Part shown: piece by piece, positions 17,143 to 25,854 of the stretch
Position numbering within the stretch: position 1 is the first letter of the stretch
How the letters are laid out: each line of letters begins with the position of its first letter
Assembly (NCBI GenBank): GCA_905203765.1
Contig: CAJKXC010000011.1
Location: forward strand, 1-64,000
DNA length: 64,000 nt
From: an uncultured Bacteroides sp.
Lineage (GTDB): Bacteria > Bacteroidota > Bacteroidia > Bacteroidales > Bacteroidaceae
Direction: 5' to 3'
Made by a program: the position numbers and the translations under genes
The notes under the pieces: generated by a model
What the model was told of the DNA's origin: nothing
Database searches by the model: none
Seen by the model: only the letters and a program-made list of their open reading frames with translations

Positions 17143-17889
17143 TTATAATAATTGCAACTTGATGCCGAACGACAGGCTCAGGTAGTCTCTCGGTTTCAGA
17201 TACTTGTTGGTAAAGGCGCTGACCACATACAAGTCGCAGGTACTTATCTCATAGAAGAAAGTAATGGCTTTGGCGGTAAACCGTCTTCGGGGATCTATAT
17301 CGTACGTGATACGTTGCCCCAGGAAGGCATGGATACGTACTTTGGATGAAAAGCCGTAATAGCCTTTAGGATAGCGGTCCGGTTCGTTTACCCAGAATTC
17401 ATCGCCGAGCACTGTGTTCAGATACATACCGCATGCCAGCGGCTCTACGGAGAACTGCCGTCCCAAGTCCAGGCTCCAGGGCATATAGTTCTGTTTCAAG
17501 GTAAATGTCACTTTAGTTCGTTTGGACTCGTATTTGGGAAGTATTCCGAAGAATACATCCGTTTCCCACTGGTTCCGTTTGCCGTAATCCCATCCCGTAC
17601 CAAAGGAAAGCAGTCCCATATTGCCGGCAAACTGTATCTTGGTATGCGTCGGAATAAGTACTTCCCAATGTTTGCGGTAGCGGTGTACACGCCGGTCATA
17701 GCGGTTGGGACTCACCTGGCTTTCTATAACAGTATCCGTTTGGCGATTCATCCACACGGTGTCGTGCTTCACTATAACAACTGTATCACGCTCGGTTTGT
17801 GCCCTGAGGGAAACGGGTAGTACCAATAATAAGGCTGCGATGCACAGCAGCCTGTTCTTAATAATATACCACTTCACGCTCATAGCCAT
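17143..17889 (-). CDS. Exported DUF3575-like outer-membrane barrel protein
   Basis: This 248-residue protein starts with a signal peptide (RLLCIAALLLVLPVSLRAQ). A polar linker rich in DTV repeats (RDTVVIVKHDTVWMNRQTDTV) follows. The remainder (about 80-248) has alternating amphipathic strands rich in Tyr, Trp and Gly, ending with an aromatic strand (LSLSFGIKLQLL), consistent with a small outer-membrane beta-barrel. It resembles DUF3575-type proteins, whose function is unknown; that assignment is tentative. Its start overlaps the end of the metallophosphoesterase gene by about 30 nt, so translation is probably coupled. Confidence 0.65.
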   Translation of the reverse strand: MAMSVKWYIIKNRLLCIAALLLVLPVSLRAQTERDTVVIVKHDTVWMNRQTDTVIESQVSPNRYDRRVHRYRKHWEVLIPTHTKIQFAGNMGLLSFGTGWDYGKRNQWETDVFFGILPKYESKRTKVTFTLKQNYMPWSLDLGRQFSVEPLACGMYLNTVLGDEFWVNEPDRYPKGYYGFSSKVRIHAFLGQRITYDIDPRRRFTAKAITFFYEISTCDLYVVSAFTNKYLKPRDYLSLSFGIKLQLL

Positions 17890-18664
17890 CGGGTGTTATT
17901 GTGAATACGTAGTAATTGCGTCCTTTCATGCAGTCGCTCATATAATACATCACTCCGTCATCAAAGAGATCTTCCTCGAAGAGGCGGTGCTCATGAGCCG
18001 CCGTGCAGAACAGTAATCCCGGGAATTCGGTGACATAACGCTCGAAAACGCTCACCACATTATTATTGAATTCGTAACAATACGGGCGTACATGCATGGA
18101 TACAACGGTCTTGTCGAATTCGTCCCGACGGTCGCTTATCTGTTCGGCAATAAATTCAAAGTCGGGGATAGGGCGGGAGTAATCGTACTCAATGGCATTG
18201 GTGTTGAGGCAGACGAACTTTATCCGTCCGGCGATAAAAGAGAAGTTTGTATCGCCGAAGACGGCACGATAGGTTTCTTCGCCGGTGCCTATGCAGTCGT
18301 GGTTACCTAAAATCACTACATAAGGCACTTTGAGCTTATTCATGATGTCCCGTTGCCAAAGGAATTCATTGGTTACTCCAAAGTCGCTGACATCACCGCC
18401 ATGAAGCACGAAGTCAATGTCGTTACGTTTATTAATGTCCTTCACAAAGTCTACGGTTTCGTCATACCAGCGTTGAGAGTCGCCCATCGCAACGAAGCGG
18501 ATAGTGGTTTTGTCTTTGCACTTTGCCTCTATTTTGGCTATGTTATGTGCATTCACATTGGTCTCCCCGCTGATACGTACATCATACGGATGATAGTCTA
18601 TCATGTCGCAACTGCCCACCAGCAGGCAGAGGAACGGGGAGAATAGTAGTCTGGATAGTTTCAT
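17858..18664 (-). CDS. Metallophosphoesterase lipoprotein
   Basis: This is a 268-residue calcineurin-like phosphoesterase. The lipobox LVGSC near residue 19 marks a lipoprotein, probably on the periplasmic side. The metal-site motifs are in order: FVAMGDSQRW (the first motif has Gln where many have His), LHGGDVSDFG, VILGNHDC, VVSMHVRPY and AAHEHRLF. Members use two metal ions to cleave phosphomono- or diesters; the substrate here is unknown. It is the first gene of a pair with the barrel protein at 17143-17889 and is divergent from the sigma-54 ABC operon. Confidence 0.88.
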   Translation of the reverse strand: MKLSRLLFSPFLCLLVGSCDMIDYHPYDVRISGETNVNAHNIAKIEAKCKDKTTIRFVAMGDSQRWYDETVDFVKDINKRNDIDFVLHGGDVSDFGVTNEFLWQRDIMNKLKVPYVVILGNHDCIGTGEETYRAVFGDTNFSFIAGRIKFVCLNTNAIEYDYSRPIPDFEFIAEQISDRRDEFDKTVVSMHVRPYCYEFNNNVVSVFERYVTEFPGLLFCTAAHEHRLFEEDLFDDGVMYYMSDCMKGRNYYVFTITPDGYEREVVYY

Positions 18665-18717
18665 ATATATAGATATTCGTCCTACTTTATATATAAGGTG
18701 TAATAGGAAACTGCGTG

Positions 18718-18725
18718 CAAAGGTA
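18718..18725 (-). promoter_or_regulatory. -7 element for the metallophosphoesterase operon
   Basis: Minus strand TACCTTTG, an exact -7 match about 54 nt before the start codon. No clean -33 partner. Confidence 0.5.
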
Positions 18726-18768
18726 GAGTTTTCTTTTGATAATCTCTTTCCTTAACTTCCTTTTTTTT

Positions 18769-18900
18769 GTTCTCCGGGGATGATGTTTGTACTTCCCAAT
18801 GAGGGGCTTTCCGCTCCCCGGTGCCGGGCGAATCGTTCCCCGGTGCCGAACGACCTGTTCCCCGGTGCCGGATAGTCCGTTCCCCGGTGCCGAACAACTG
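18769..18900. repeat. Array B: 22-bp units
   Basis: Four clear contiguous units start at 18813, 18835, 18857 and 18879, each beginning GYTCCCCGGTGCCG. Two degenerate units (18769, 18791) keep the same 22-bp phase. Within a unit GTTC and GAAC form outer palindromic arms in two of the copies. The array ends 2 bp before the first palindromic regulator site. Confidence 0.85.
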
Positions 18901-18902
18901 GA

Positions 18903-18942
18903 TGTCTAATTCTTGGACAGCAGTGTCTAATTATTAGACACT
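18903..18942 (+). promoter_or_regulatory. Two palindromic upstream activator sites
   Basis: Site 2 is a perfect palindrome, core GTGTCTAATTATTAGACAC (18923-18941), one more matching base pair flanking it. Site 1, TGTCTAATTCTTGGACA (18903-18919), is a near-copy. Their centres are 21 bp apart, so both lie on one face of the helix, and 65-86 bp upstream of the -24 GG. This is the arrangement expected for an NtrC-family regulator; the one at 15708-17060 is the obvious candidate. Confidence 0.75.
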
Positions 18943-18995
18943 ATTCTAAAGATGCTCTTTTAGTGAAGTGCTGATAATCAGAACTATTCCTGTTT

Positions 18996-19010
18996 TGGCA
19001 CGCTTTCTGC
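18996..19010 (+). promoter_or_regulatory. Sigma-54 (-24/-12) promoter of the ABC operon
   Basis: TGGCAC-GCTTT-CTGC matches the RpoN consensus TGGCAC-N5-TTGC with one mismatch. GG and GC are spaced by the required 12 nt. The first ABC gene starts 42 nt downstream, and no TAnnTTTG element is present in this stretch. Confidence 0.85.
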
Positions 19011-19051
19011 CTTATTAAAGCAAGAAAGTATATATAATAACCATAAACAAT

Positions 19052-21367
19052 ATGAAACAACTTTATTATGTCATTCAGACCCTGTTGCGGGGACGCGGCT
19101 CTAATATTATCAAAGTTATATCCCTGGGCTTGGGGTTGACAATGAGCATCCTGCTTTTTGCCCGTGTAGCCTACGAACAGAGCTTCGACAAGTGCTTTAA
19201 GGACTACGACAATCTATATCAGATATGGTCGGTATTCAGTACTAACGGTGAAAAGCATAAACCATCGCAGGCAAACTGCGGTCCCGTGGCGGGTGCCATT
19301 CTTGAAAACTTCCCTAAAGAAGTGGAGGCTGCTACCAGCATGTGTCGATGGTTGGTATCGAGTCCCCTCTATAACGGCACTGTACGTTTCGATGACCAGA
19401 AGATAGCCGCCGATTCGCTCTTCTTCCGTACTATGGGGATTGAAGTCTTGAGCGGTGACCCTGAAAGAGAATTGATTCAGCCCGATGTCATCTTCTTGAG
19501 CGAACGCTTCGCAAAGAAGATTTTCGGTGACGAGAATCCTGTCGGGAAAGTACTCAGCTATGACCATGAGATAGACCTGACGGTGAAAGGTACGTATGTC
19601 ACCTTACCCGACAATGCTACAATGAATCCCGAGGCGGTCATTTCCCTGCCCACTGCTTTTAGCCGCAACCTGGAGGGTAATTATTCGTGGAGCGGGGGAG
19701 ACAGCTGGATAGAATACATCCGCTTCCGTGAAGGGGCAGACCATTCGGTGGTGAACAAGCGCATTGACGCAATGGTCGATAAGTATCGTCCGGCGGAGGA
19801 GAAGAAGGAGTACGGCTACACTGCCTTTGTACAACCTATCCGGGATACCTATCGCGGGTATGAGGACGTACGCCGCATGACGAACATTATGACTATCCTG
19901 GGATTGGCCATTCTCTTTATTGCCGCCCTGAACTATGTGCTTATTTCTATTTCTTCCTTAAGCTACCGTGCCAAGGCAGTGGGAGTACATAAGTGTAGCG
20001 GTGCCAGTGGTGGTACTGTTTTCGGGATGTTCCTTCTGGAGACGGCTTTCATCATTTTAGGGGCTTTACTGCTGATGGTGATATTACTGCTTAACTTCCG
20101 CGATATGGTGGAAGATACCACAGTGGCGAAGCTCTCCATGCTGTTTGCACCGGAACGAATCTGGGTACCGCTTGCAGTAGTGGTGGTGTTGTTTGTTGTG
20201 GGCGGTGTATTGCCGGGACGTTTGTTCTCGCATATCCCCGTGTCACAGGTATTCCGCCATTATTCCGAAGGGAAGAAGGGATGGAAACGGCCTTTGCTTT
20301 TTATCCAGTTTGCAGGTGTTGCCTTTATCTGCGGACTGATGTGTGTGGTGATGGCGCAATACCGGTATGTATTGAATAAGGATATGGGTTACAACCCCGA
20401 GAGGCTGACCGGTGCCGGACTTTACCTGGACAAAGATGCACGCGAGGCGGCTTACCAGTTCTTCAAAGGATTGCCCTACGTGGAGGCTGTCAGCAGTGCC
20501 GAGGGTACGCCTATCTATGGCTATAGCGGTAATTTCGTTTACGATGATGCGGGAAATTCGCTCTTCTCCACCCGCTACTGCTACTATATGCGCGAGGACT
20601 ATCCGGCACTGATGGGTATGACCTTCAAGGCAGGACGTATGGCACGCACTGAGGACGAGGTTGTGGTGAACGAAACTTTTGCCGAGTTGATGCACTGGGG
20701 GAATGAGGTAGTGGGACGCACCATCCCCATGAGAGGAGAGAATCTTAAAGTGACGGGACTGTTGAATGACTTCCAGATACAAACCTTCGCCAGTGAGAAG
20801 AAGCCATTCATGGCAGTGGGTAATAAGGCTTTTTATGGTACTGTACACATCCGTTTGAAAGAGCCCTTTGCCGAAAATCTCCAGAAACTGAATAAGGCAG
20901 TGAAAGAGGCGTTCCCCGACAAGACCGTTGACTTCAGAAGTTACGAGCAAGTGATTGCAGACCAATACAACAGTGTCCGTGTATTCCGCAATGCTACCCT
21001 GATGGCTGCGGTGACGATGTTCTTCGTCATGCTGATGGGACTGATAGGCTATACCACCGACGAGGTACGCCGCCGTTCTAAGGAGATTGCCATCCGTAAG
21101 GTGAACGGAGCGGAGGCAAGTATGATACTGGAACTGCTGTCGCGCGACGTGCTTGTGGTGGCGGCTCCGGCAGTCATCATCGGAACTTTGGCGGCATGGT
21201 ACGTCAACGGCATCTGGATAGACCAGTTTGCCGAGAAAGTTCCGATGAATGGAGTGGTGTATGTACTGATTGTGATAGCAAACCTCATAGTCATCGTGGG
21301 ATGCATACTCTGGAAGAGCTGGCGGATAGCCAACGAGAACCCTGTAAACAGTATTAAGAGTGAATAA
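19052..21367 (+). CDS. FtsX/MacB-type ABC transporter permease 1
   Basis: This is a 771-residue inner-membrane permease. A first helix (about 21-41) is followed by a large extracytoplasmic MacB-like domain (about 45-275). A three-helix FtsX block (TM2 near 285-305, IMTILGLAILFIAALNYVLI) carries the KAVGVHKCSGAS coupling helix. A second helix and periplasmic domain follow, and a final FtsX block holds RRRSKEIAIRKVNGAEASMI and ends NENPVNSIKSE. Such proteins couple ATP hydrolysis to mechanical work or lipoprotein/peptide export rather than import. It is gene 1 of a three-gene operon and a paralogue of gene 3, behind a sigma-54 promoter. Confidence 0.92.
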   Translation: MKQLYYVIQTLLRGRGSNIIKVISLGLGLTMSILLFARVAYEQSFDKCFKDYDNLYQIWSVFSTNGEKHKPSQANCGPVAGAILENFPKEVEAATSMCRWLVSSPLYNGTVRFDDQKIAADSLFFRTMGIEVLSGDPERELIQPDVIFLSERFAKKIFGDENPVGKVLSYDHEIDLTVKGTYVTLPDNATMNPEAVISLPTAFSRNLEGNYSWSGGDSWIEYIRFREGADHSVVNKRIDAMVDKYRPAEEKKEYGYTAFVQPIRDTYRGYEDVRRMTNIMTILGLAILFIAALNYVLISISSLSYRAKAVGVHKCSGASGGTVFGMFLLETAFIILGALLLMVILLLNFRDMVEDTTVAKLSMLFAPERIWVPLAVVVVLFVVGGVLPGRLFSHIPVSQVFRHYSEGKKGWKRPLLFIQFAGVAFICGLMCVVMAQYRYVLNKDMGYNPERLTGAGLYLDKDAREAAYQFFKGLPYVEAVSSAEGTPIYGYSGNFVYDDAGNSLFSTRYCYYMREDYPALMGMTFKAGRMARTEDEVVVNETFAELMHWGNEVVGRTIPMRGENLKVTGLLNDFQIQTFASEKKPFMAVGNKAFYGTVHIRLKEPFAENLQKLNKAVKEAFPDKTVDFRSYEQVIADQYNSVRVFRNATLMAAVTMFFVMLMGLIGYTTDEVRRRSKEIAIRKVNGAEASMILELLSRDVLVVAAPAVIIGTLAAWYVNGIWIDQFAEKVPMNGVVYVLIVIANLIVIVGCILWKSWRIANENPVNSIKSE

Positions 21368-21395
21368 TTCAATAACAATATAAACCATAAACATC

Positions 21396-22079
21396 ATGAT
21401 TGAAATCAACAACATCAGTAAAGTGTTCCGTACTTCAGAAGTAGAAACAGTAGCCTTGAATCACGTAAACCTCGAAGTGAAGGAGGGAGAGTTCGTAGCC
21501 ATTATGGGACCGTCAGGTTGCGGCAAGTCCACCTTGCTGAATATCCTCGGCCTGTTGGATAATCCTACGGAGGGCAGTTACAAGCTTCTCGGTCAGGAAG
21601 TGGGCGATTTGAAAGAAAAGGAACGCACCCGCGTGCGCAAGGGCAAGTTGGGCTTCGTATTTCAGAGCTTCAACCTGATTGATGAACTGAACGTCTACGA
21701 GAACGTAGAACTTCCCTTGACCTACCTCGGTGTAAAGGGCAGCGAACGCCGCCGTATGGTAGAAGACATTCTGAAACGCATGAACATCAGCCACCGTGCC
21801 AAGCATTTTCCGCAACAACTTTCCGGTGGTCAGCAGCAGCGTGTAGCGATAGCCCGTGCGGTAGTAACGAACCCCAAGCTGATCCTCGCCGATGAGCCTA
21901 CCGGTAACCTCGACTCCAAGAACGGTGCCGAAGTAATGAACTTGCTGACGGAACTGAACAAGGAAGGCACCACCATCATCATGGTAACCCACTCCCAGCA
22001 CGACGCCTCTTTTGCCCACCGCACGGTACATCTGTTCGATGGTAGCGTAGTGGCAAGCGTGGCTACACAGGACTTATAA
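21396..22079 (+). CDS. ABC transporter ATPase (MacB/LolD type)
   Basis: This 227-residue ATPase has Walker A GPSGCGKST, Q-loop FQSFNLI, signature LSGGQQQR, Walker B LILADEPTGNLDS and the H-loop VTHSQHDA. The length and the LNHVNLEVKEGEFVAIMGPSG opening fit the LolD/MacB/FtsE group that works with FtsX-fold permeases. It lies 28 nt after permease 1 and 21 nt before permease 2, so it probably powers a heterodimer of the two. The exported substrate is not shown by the sequence. Confidence 0.95.
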   Translation: MIEINNISKVFRTSEVETVALNHVNLEVKEGEFVAIMGPSGCGKSTLLNILGLLDNPTEGSYKLLGQEVGDLKEKERTRVRKGKLGFVFQSFNLIDELNVYENVELPLTYLGVKGSERRRMVEDILKRMNISHRAKHFPQQLSGGQQQRVAIARAVVTNPKLILADEPTGNLDSKNGAEVMNLLTELNKEGTTIIMVTHSQHDASFAHRTVHLFDGSVVASVATQDL

Positions 22080-22100
22080 CGGGCATCTAAAAGAAACATC

Positions 22101-24419
22101 ATGAGACAATTCTATTATACGATCATAACCTTGCTACGTGGACGCAGTTCCACTACCATCAAACTGATTTCCTTAACTCTGGGCCTATTGGTGGGCATCC
22201 TGCTCTTTTCGCAGATAGCCTACGAACTGAGTTATGAGAAATGCTATCCCGAGCCGGAACGACTGGTCATGGTGCGTGGTATGGTTACAAATCAGAAGAC
22301 CGGTGAAATAATGGGGGATGACGGCAATGGCTACGACGAAACGGTATATGCCCCTTTGGCCCCTGCCATGGCAGAGGATATGCCCGAATGGGTGGAAAGT
22401 GCGACGACGGTATATTCTGCCCAGGATTATCAGATATATAAGGAAAACAAGTTGCTGGATGCCCGCTATATCTTGGCAGATACCTGCTTTTTCCGCACAA
22501 TGGGGATTGAGATACTAAAAGGCAATTCGCAGGACTTTACTGTCCCCGGTTCGGCTTTTATTTCTCAAAGCTATGCCCGTAATATCTTCGGAGATGAAGA
22601 CCCGATAGGAAAAACGCTCTCAATGGATAAGCAGCAAGACATGACCATACGAGGTGTTTACCACGATATGCCGGAAAACAGCATGCTGAAACATGACCTT
22701 GTGATATCCATCCATGCCGAAAGTGGCTATCAGGGAGGAGGACACTGGAATAACAACGATGTATATTATGCCTTCCTGCGCCTGCGCAAGGCATCGGACC
22801 TGGATGCAGTGAACGGCAGCATACAGCGTATGGTGGAGAAGCATACAGATGCCGAATGGGACGGTTGGAAATCAACTTTCAGCGTCATTCCTTTGGTCGA
22901 CCGGCATCTGGATAACCCCAATACGCAGCGTCGGCTCATCATCCTGGGCTTCCTCGGCTTTGCCATTTTCTTTGTGGCCATCATGAACTATATCCTTATC
23001 TCCATCGCAACAATGAGCCGCCGTGCCAAGTCGGTGGGCGTGCATAAATGCAGCGGTGCCAGTTCGGGCAACATATTCTCCATGTTCCTGATAGAAACCG
23101 GTATCATTGTGGTGGTATCTGTTGTGTTTACCATTTTGCTGATGTACATTTTCAGGGAGACGATAGAAGACTTGCTGGCGGTTCGCCTGGCTTCACTGTT
23201 TGCCTGGCAGACGCTGTGGGTGCCGTTGCTCATTGTGCTGATACTCTTCCTGGTGGCAGGCGTATTGCCGGGGCGCATCTTCTCGCGTATCCCCGTGACG
23301 CAGATATTCCGTCGCTACACCGAAGGAAAGAAAGGTTGGAAGCGTTCGTTGCTGTTTATTCAGTTCACGGGCGTATCCTTCGTCTTGGGGCTGTTGTTGG
23401 TCACTCTGCTCCAATACGGCATGTTGATGAACCGTGATATCGGCATTCGTGTTCCGGGACTGACGGAAGCCGAGTGCTGGCTACAGCAAGAACAGGTGGA
23501 GAGCGTCAAAGACTACATCCGCCGCCAACCGATGGTAGAAGGCGTGTCTGCTGCCACTTGCAGCGTACTGCATGAGTACTGGACACGTGGATTGCTTGGC
23601 AACGACGGTAAACGCATTGCCACCCTGAACTTCAACTATTGTACCCGCAATTATCCCGAAGTGATGGGCATCCGCATCATCGAGGGCGGCCCGATGAAAC
23701 AGGATGGCGACATATTGGTCAACGAAGAAGTGGTGCGTAAAATGAAGTGGACCGACGGCGCTGTGGGAAAGCGTCTGAACGATGTGAAAGAAGGAAATGC
23801 CATCGTGGGTGTATTCAGTGACGTGCGCAACAAGGGATTCTATGAAGAGCAAGCACCTATCATGCTTATGGCTCTTGAGAATTCCAACCACACCTTCAAC
23901 GTTCGCCTGAAGGCTCCTTACGATGACAATCTGAAGAAGCTGAATGCCTTTGTCGAAGAAGCTTTCCCCACGATAGCCCTGCGTTTCGTCACTGTAGAGA
24001 GCATGGTGCAGGAACTTTATCGCGAAGTGTACCGCTTCCGCAATTCGGTCTATATCACTTCCATCTTCATCGTACTGATTGTCCTTATGGGACTTATCGG
24101 CTACGTGAACGACGAGACCCAGCGCCGTGGCAAGGAAATTGCCATCCGCAAGGTGAACGGGGCGGAAGTGAGCAATGTACTTGCTTTGCTGACGCGTGGC
24201 ATTCTCTATGTAGCCCTTCCTGCCGTACTGATAGGTACCGTTGCCGCTTACTTCGTAGGAACGGCATGGCTGGAACAGTTTGTAGAGCATATCGACATGA
24301 ATCCGTTGCTGTTTGCAGGTACGGCAGTGGCAGTAGTGCTGCTCATAGTGCTGGTGGTAGTGCTCAAAGCCTGGCGCATCGCCAATGAGAATCCGGTGAA
24401 GAGTATCAAGAGCGAATAA
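22101..24419 (+). CDS. FtsX/MacB-type ABC transporter permease 2
   Basis: This 772-residue paralogue of the protein at 19052-21367 has the same layout: N-terminal helix, extracytoplasmic domain, FtsX block with KSVGVHKCSGASSG, a second helix and periplasmic domain, and a terminal FtsX block with RRGKEIAIRKVNGAEVSNV, ending NENPVKSIKSE. The cytoplasmic coupling segments are nearly identical between the paralogues, while the extracytoplasmic parts differ. This suggests one shared ATPase and divergent surfaces outside. It is the last gene of the sigma-54 operon, and a new promoter starts 15 nt after its stop. Confidence 0.92.
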   Translation: MRQFYYTIITLLRGRSSTTIKLISLTLGLLVGILLFSQIAYELSYEKCYPEPERLVMVRGMVTNQKTGEIMGDDGNGYDETVYAPLAPAMAEDMPEWVESATTVYSAQDYQIYKENKLLDARYILADTCFFRTMGIEILKGNSQDFTVPGSAFISQSYARNIFGDEDPIGKTLSMDKQQDMTIRGVYHDMPENSMLKHDLVISIHAESGYQGGGHWNNNDVYYAFLRLRKASDLDAVNGSIQRMVEKHTDAEWDGWKSTFSVIPLVDRHLDNPNTQRRLIILGFLGFAIFFVAIMNYILISIATMSRRAKSVGVHKCSGASSGNIFSMFLIETGIIVVVSVVFTILLMYIFRETIEDLLAVRLASLFAWQTLWVPLLIVLILFLVAGVLPGRIFSRIPVTQIFRRYTEGKKGWKRSLLFIQFTGVSFVLGLLLVTLLQYGMLMNRDIGIRVPGLTEAECWLQQEQVESVKDYIRRQPMVEGVSAATCSVLHEYWTRGLLGNDGKRIATLNFNYCTRNYPEVMGIRIIEGGPMKQDGDILVNEEVVRKMKWTDGAVGKRLNDVKEGNAIVGVFSDVRNKGFYEEQAPIMLMALENSNHTFNVRLKAPYDDNLKKLNAFVEEAFPTIALRFVTVESMVQELYREVYRFRNSVYITSIFIVLIVLMGLIGYVNDETQRRGKEIAIRKVNGAEVSNVLALLTRGILYVALPAVLIGTVAAYFVGTAWLEQFVEHIDMNPLLFAGTAVAVVLLIVLVVVLKAWRIANENPVKSIKSE

Positions 24420-24433
24420 GAAGGGTAAAATAT

Positions 24434-24465
24434 TTTGGTTATCTGCAATAAGCTAATTACCTTTG
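24434..24465 (+). promoter_or_regulatory. Bacteroides-type promoter, coiled-coil gene 1
   Basis: TTTG (24434-24437), 20-nt spacer, TACCTTTG (24458-24465). Surrounding bases are almost the same as at 33500-33531, including GGTTAT after the -33 and GCTRATTA before the -7. Confidence 0.85.
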
Positions 24466-24489
24466 CGCGACCATAAAGACAGAATCGAA

Positions 24490-25299
24490 ATGTCGCAATT
24501 TATAAATGACTGCTCCGATTACTATATCGGATACTATAGAGAGAGACTGAGGAGCTTACAGGAAGAGGCCGCGCAGTTGTGTTCAAAAACCGGGGAAGAG
24601 GACTTGGAACAACTGGTATACACGGTAAAGAGGTTGAACGCCTTGAATGCTTCCGTACAAGAAATCGAGTGGAAACTGGATGCTTCCGTACGAGAGATAA
24701 AGTGGGAGCTGGATGATTTCGTACGAGAAATGGAGTGGGAACCGGATGCTTCCGTACGTGAGATAGAGCGTGAACCGGATGCAACCGTTTTTCAGATAGA
24801 AATTGAACAGAGGAGAAGAAAAGGCAGCAGTTGGCTGGCAAGGTTCAAGAGGTTTGTCAAAGGCATTTGGAGGAAGCGTAAGGATAAAAATATTACATCC
24901 CGGCCTAAACGTGAAACTCCGGTAGCCCGTGGTATTCCAAATGGCAAGTTGGGAGGGGATGGAGGTTCGGGGTACGAATTCAGAGAAGAGGCATCGCAAT
25001 GTCCGCCTACTTATTCATACGATATTGTAAGAGATGAAGGAGAACAGGAAGCTTCTACCGGGCAGACCGAGATGAAACGGCTGAAAAATATTGAAAAGGA
25101 AATGGCAGAGCTGTTAAACACAAGCAAAGAACTCAGCATCAGATTTTGCGCCGAACTGAAAACTTTTGAAAAGATGATAGCTGAAAAGAGGGAAGTAGCC
25201 ATGGCTGCCAAAGCAGAGAGAAAGGAAGAGCGTCTGCTTGCCGCCGAAGAAGAGAAACGCGAGTGGGAGGAAGCAAGGCGGCATTCGGCCTGCACTTGA
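24490..25299 (+). CDS. Coiled-coil protein with 11-residue repeats (paralogue 1)
   Basis: This 269-residue protein of unknown family has no signal peptide or membrane helix. Residues about 52-100 hold four 11-residue repeats of the form W/R-E-x-D-A-S-V-R-E-I-E, encoded by near-identical 33-bp DNA repeats and typical of a hendecad coiled coil. A basic linker follows (GIWRKRKDK). The C-terminal 80 residues, from TGQTEMKRLKNIEKE to a final HSACT, are a charged helix closely matching the protein at 33552-34100. I chose ATG 24490 because transcription should start near 24472, which excludes an upstream TTG. The function is unknown. Confidence 0.75.
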   Translation: MSQFINDCSDYYIGYYRERLRSLQEEAAQLCSKTGEEDLEQLVYTVKRLNALNASVQEIEWKLDASVREIKWELDDFVREMEWEPDASVREIEREPDATVFQIEIEQRRRKGSSWLARFKRFVKGIWRKRKDKNITSRPKRETPVARGIPNGKLGGDGGSGYEFREEASQCPPTYSYDIVRDEGEQEASTGQTEMKRLKNIEKEMAELLNTSKELSIRFCAELKTFEKMIAEKREVAMAAKAERKEERLLAAEEEKREWEEARRHSACT

Positions 25300-25328
25300 G
25301 AAACTCGAGAAGACGATCAAGAAATAAA

Positions 25329-25365
25329 ATTCCCCGTCCATGTAATATAACGATGAACGGGGAAT
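25329..25365. terminator. Bidirectional hairpin
   Basis: ATTCCCCGTCCAT pairs with ATGAACGGGGAAT (one wobble pair) around an 11-nt loop. It lies between the convergent coiled-coil gene and the minus-strand small membrane gene. T-rich flanks are present on both sides. Confidence 0.75.
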
Positions 25366-25436
25366 CATTTAGTTTATCGAATTAGAAATTCTAATATTCG
25401 GAAGTAACGGATGGAGACATCCGCTGCAACGGAATA

Positions 25437-25844
25437 CTACACCATCTCAGGCTTTATAAAAAAGATAAGCATCAGATCAAGAATAAGGGGAGCAATTGCT
25501 ACGAAGCCAAATACTATCCACAAATATCTACGCTTTTGTAGCGAATAAGAAGTGTAAATATTATCAAGAACATTAGTCTTTACTTTCTGTATGCCATAGA
25601 AATAGCCTATGGAAATTGCTCCAACTGCAATAAATAGATAGGGAATGATGTTTCCATACCAGTATCTCACAAATAAAGAATAGTTATAATTGTAGCAAAA
25701 TAACTTTATTAAGATATCTGTAATAAGAGATATAGATACAGAAGTAGCTAATGTTGCAGACCATTTGGCATCATCCACTTTTCTCTTACACGTATTGAGA
25801 GTAAAACGGTAATATAAATACCAAAGTAAATTAAGAGCTTTCAT
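25437..25844 (-). CDS. Small polytopic membrane protein, candidate immunity protein
   Basis: This 135-residue protein of no recognised family has four predicted membrane helices: about 31-49, 58-83 (possibly kinked), 85-95 region and 108-130 (LWIVFGFVAIAPLILDLMLIFFI). It begins 10 nt after the stop of the RHS-repeat protein. A small gene directly after an RHS gene with a variable C-terminus is the usual place of an immunity gene, and a membrane immunity protein would suit a membrane-acting toxin. That role is inferred from position only. Its low GC compared with the neighbouring core genes fits recent acquisition. Confidence 0.65.
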   Translation of the reverse strand: MKALNLLWYLYYRFTLNTCKRKVDDAKWSATLATSVSISLITDILIKLFCYNYNYSLFVRYWYGNIIPYLFIAVGAISIGYFYGIQKVKTNVLDNIYTSYSLQKRRYLWIVFGFVAIAPLILDLMLIFFIKPEMV

Positions 25845-25854
25845 ATTGTCATTT

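Noticed and set aside
20243..21415. A 390-codon minus-strand frame over ABC permease 1
   Set aside because: It is antisense to a conserved permease; the His/Tyr-rich sequence reflects the complementary codons of a membrane protein.
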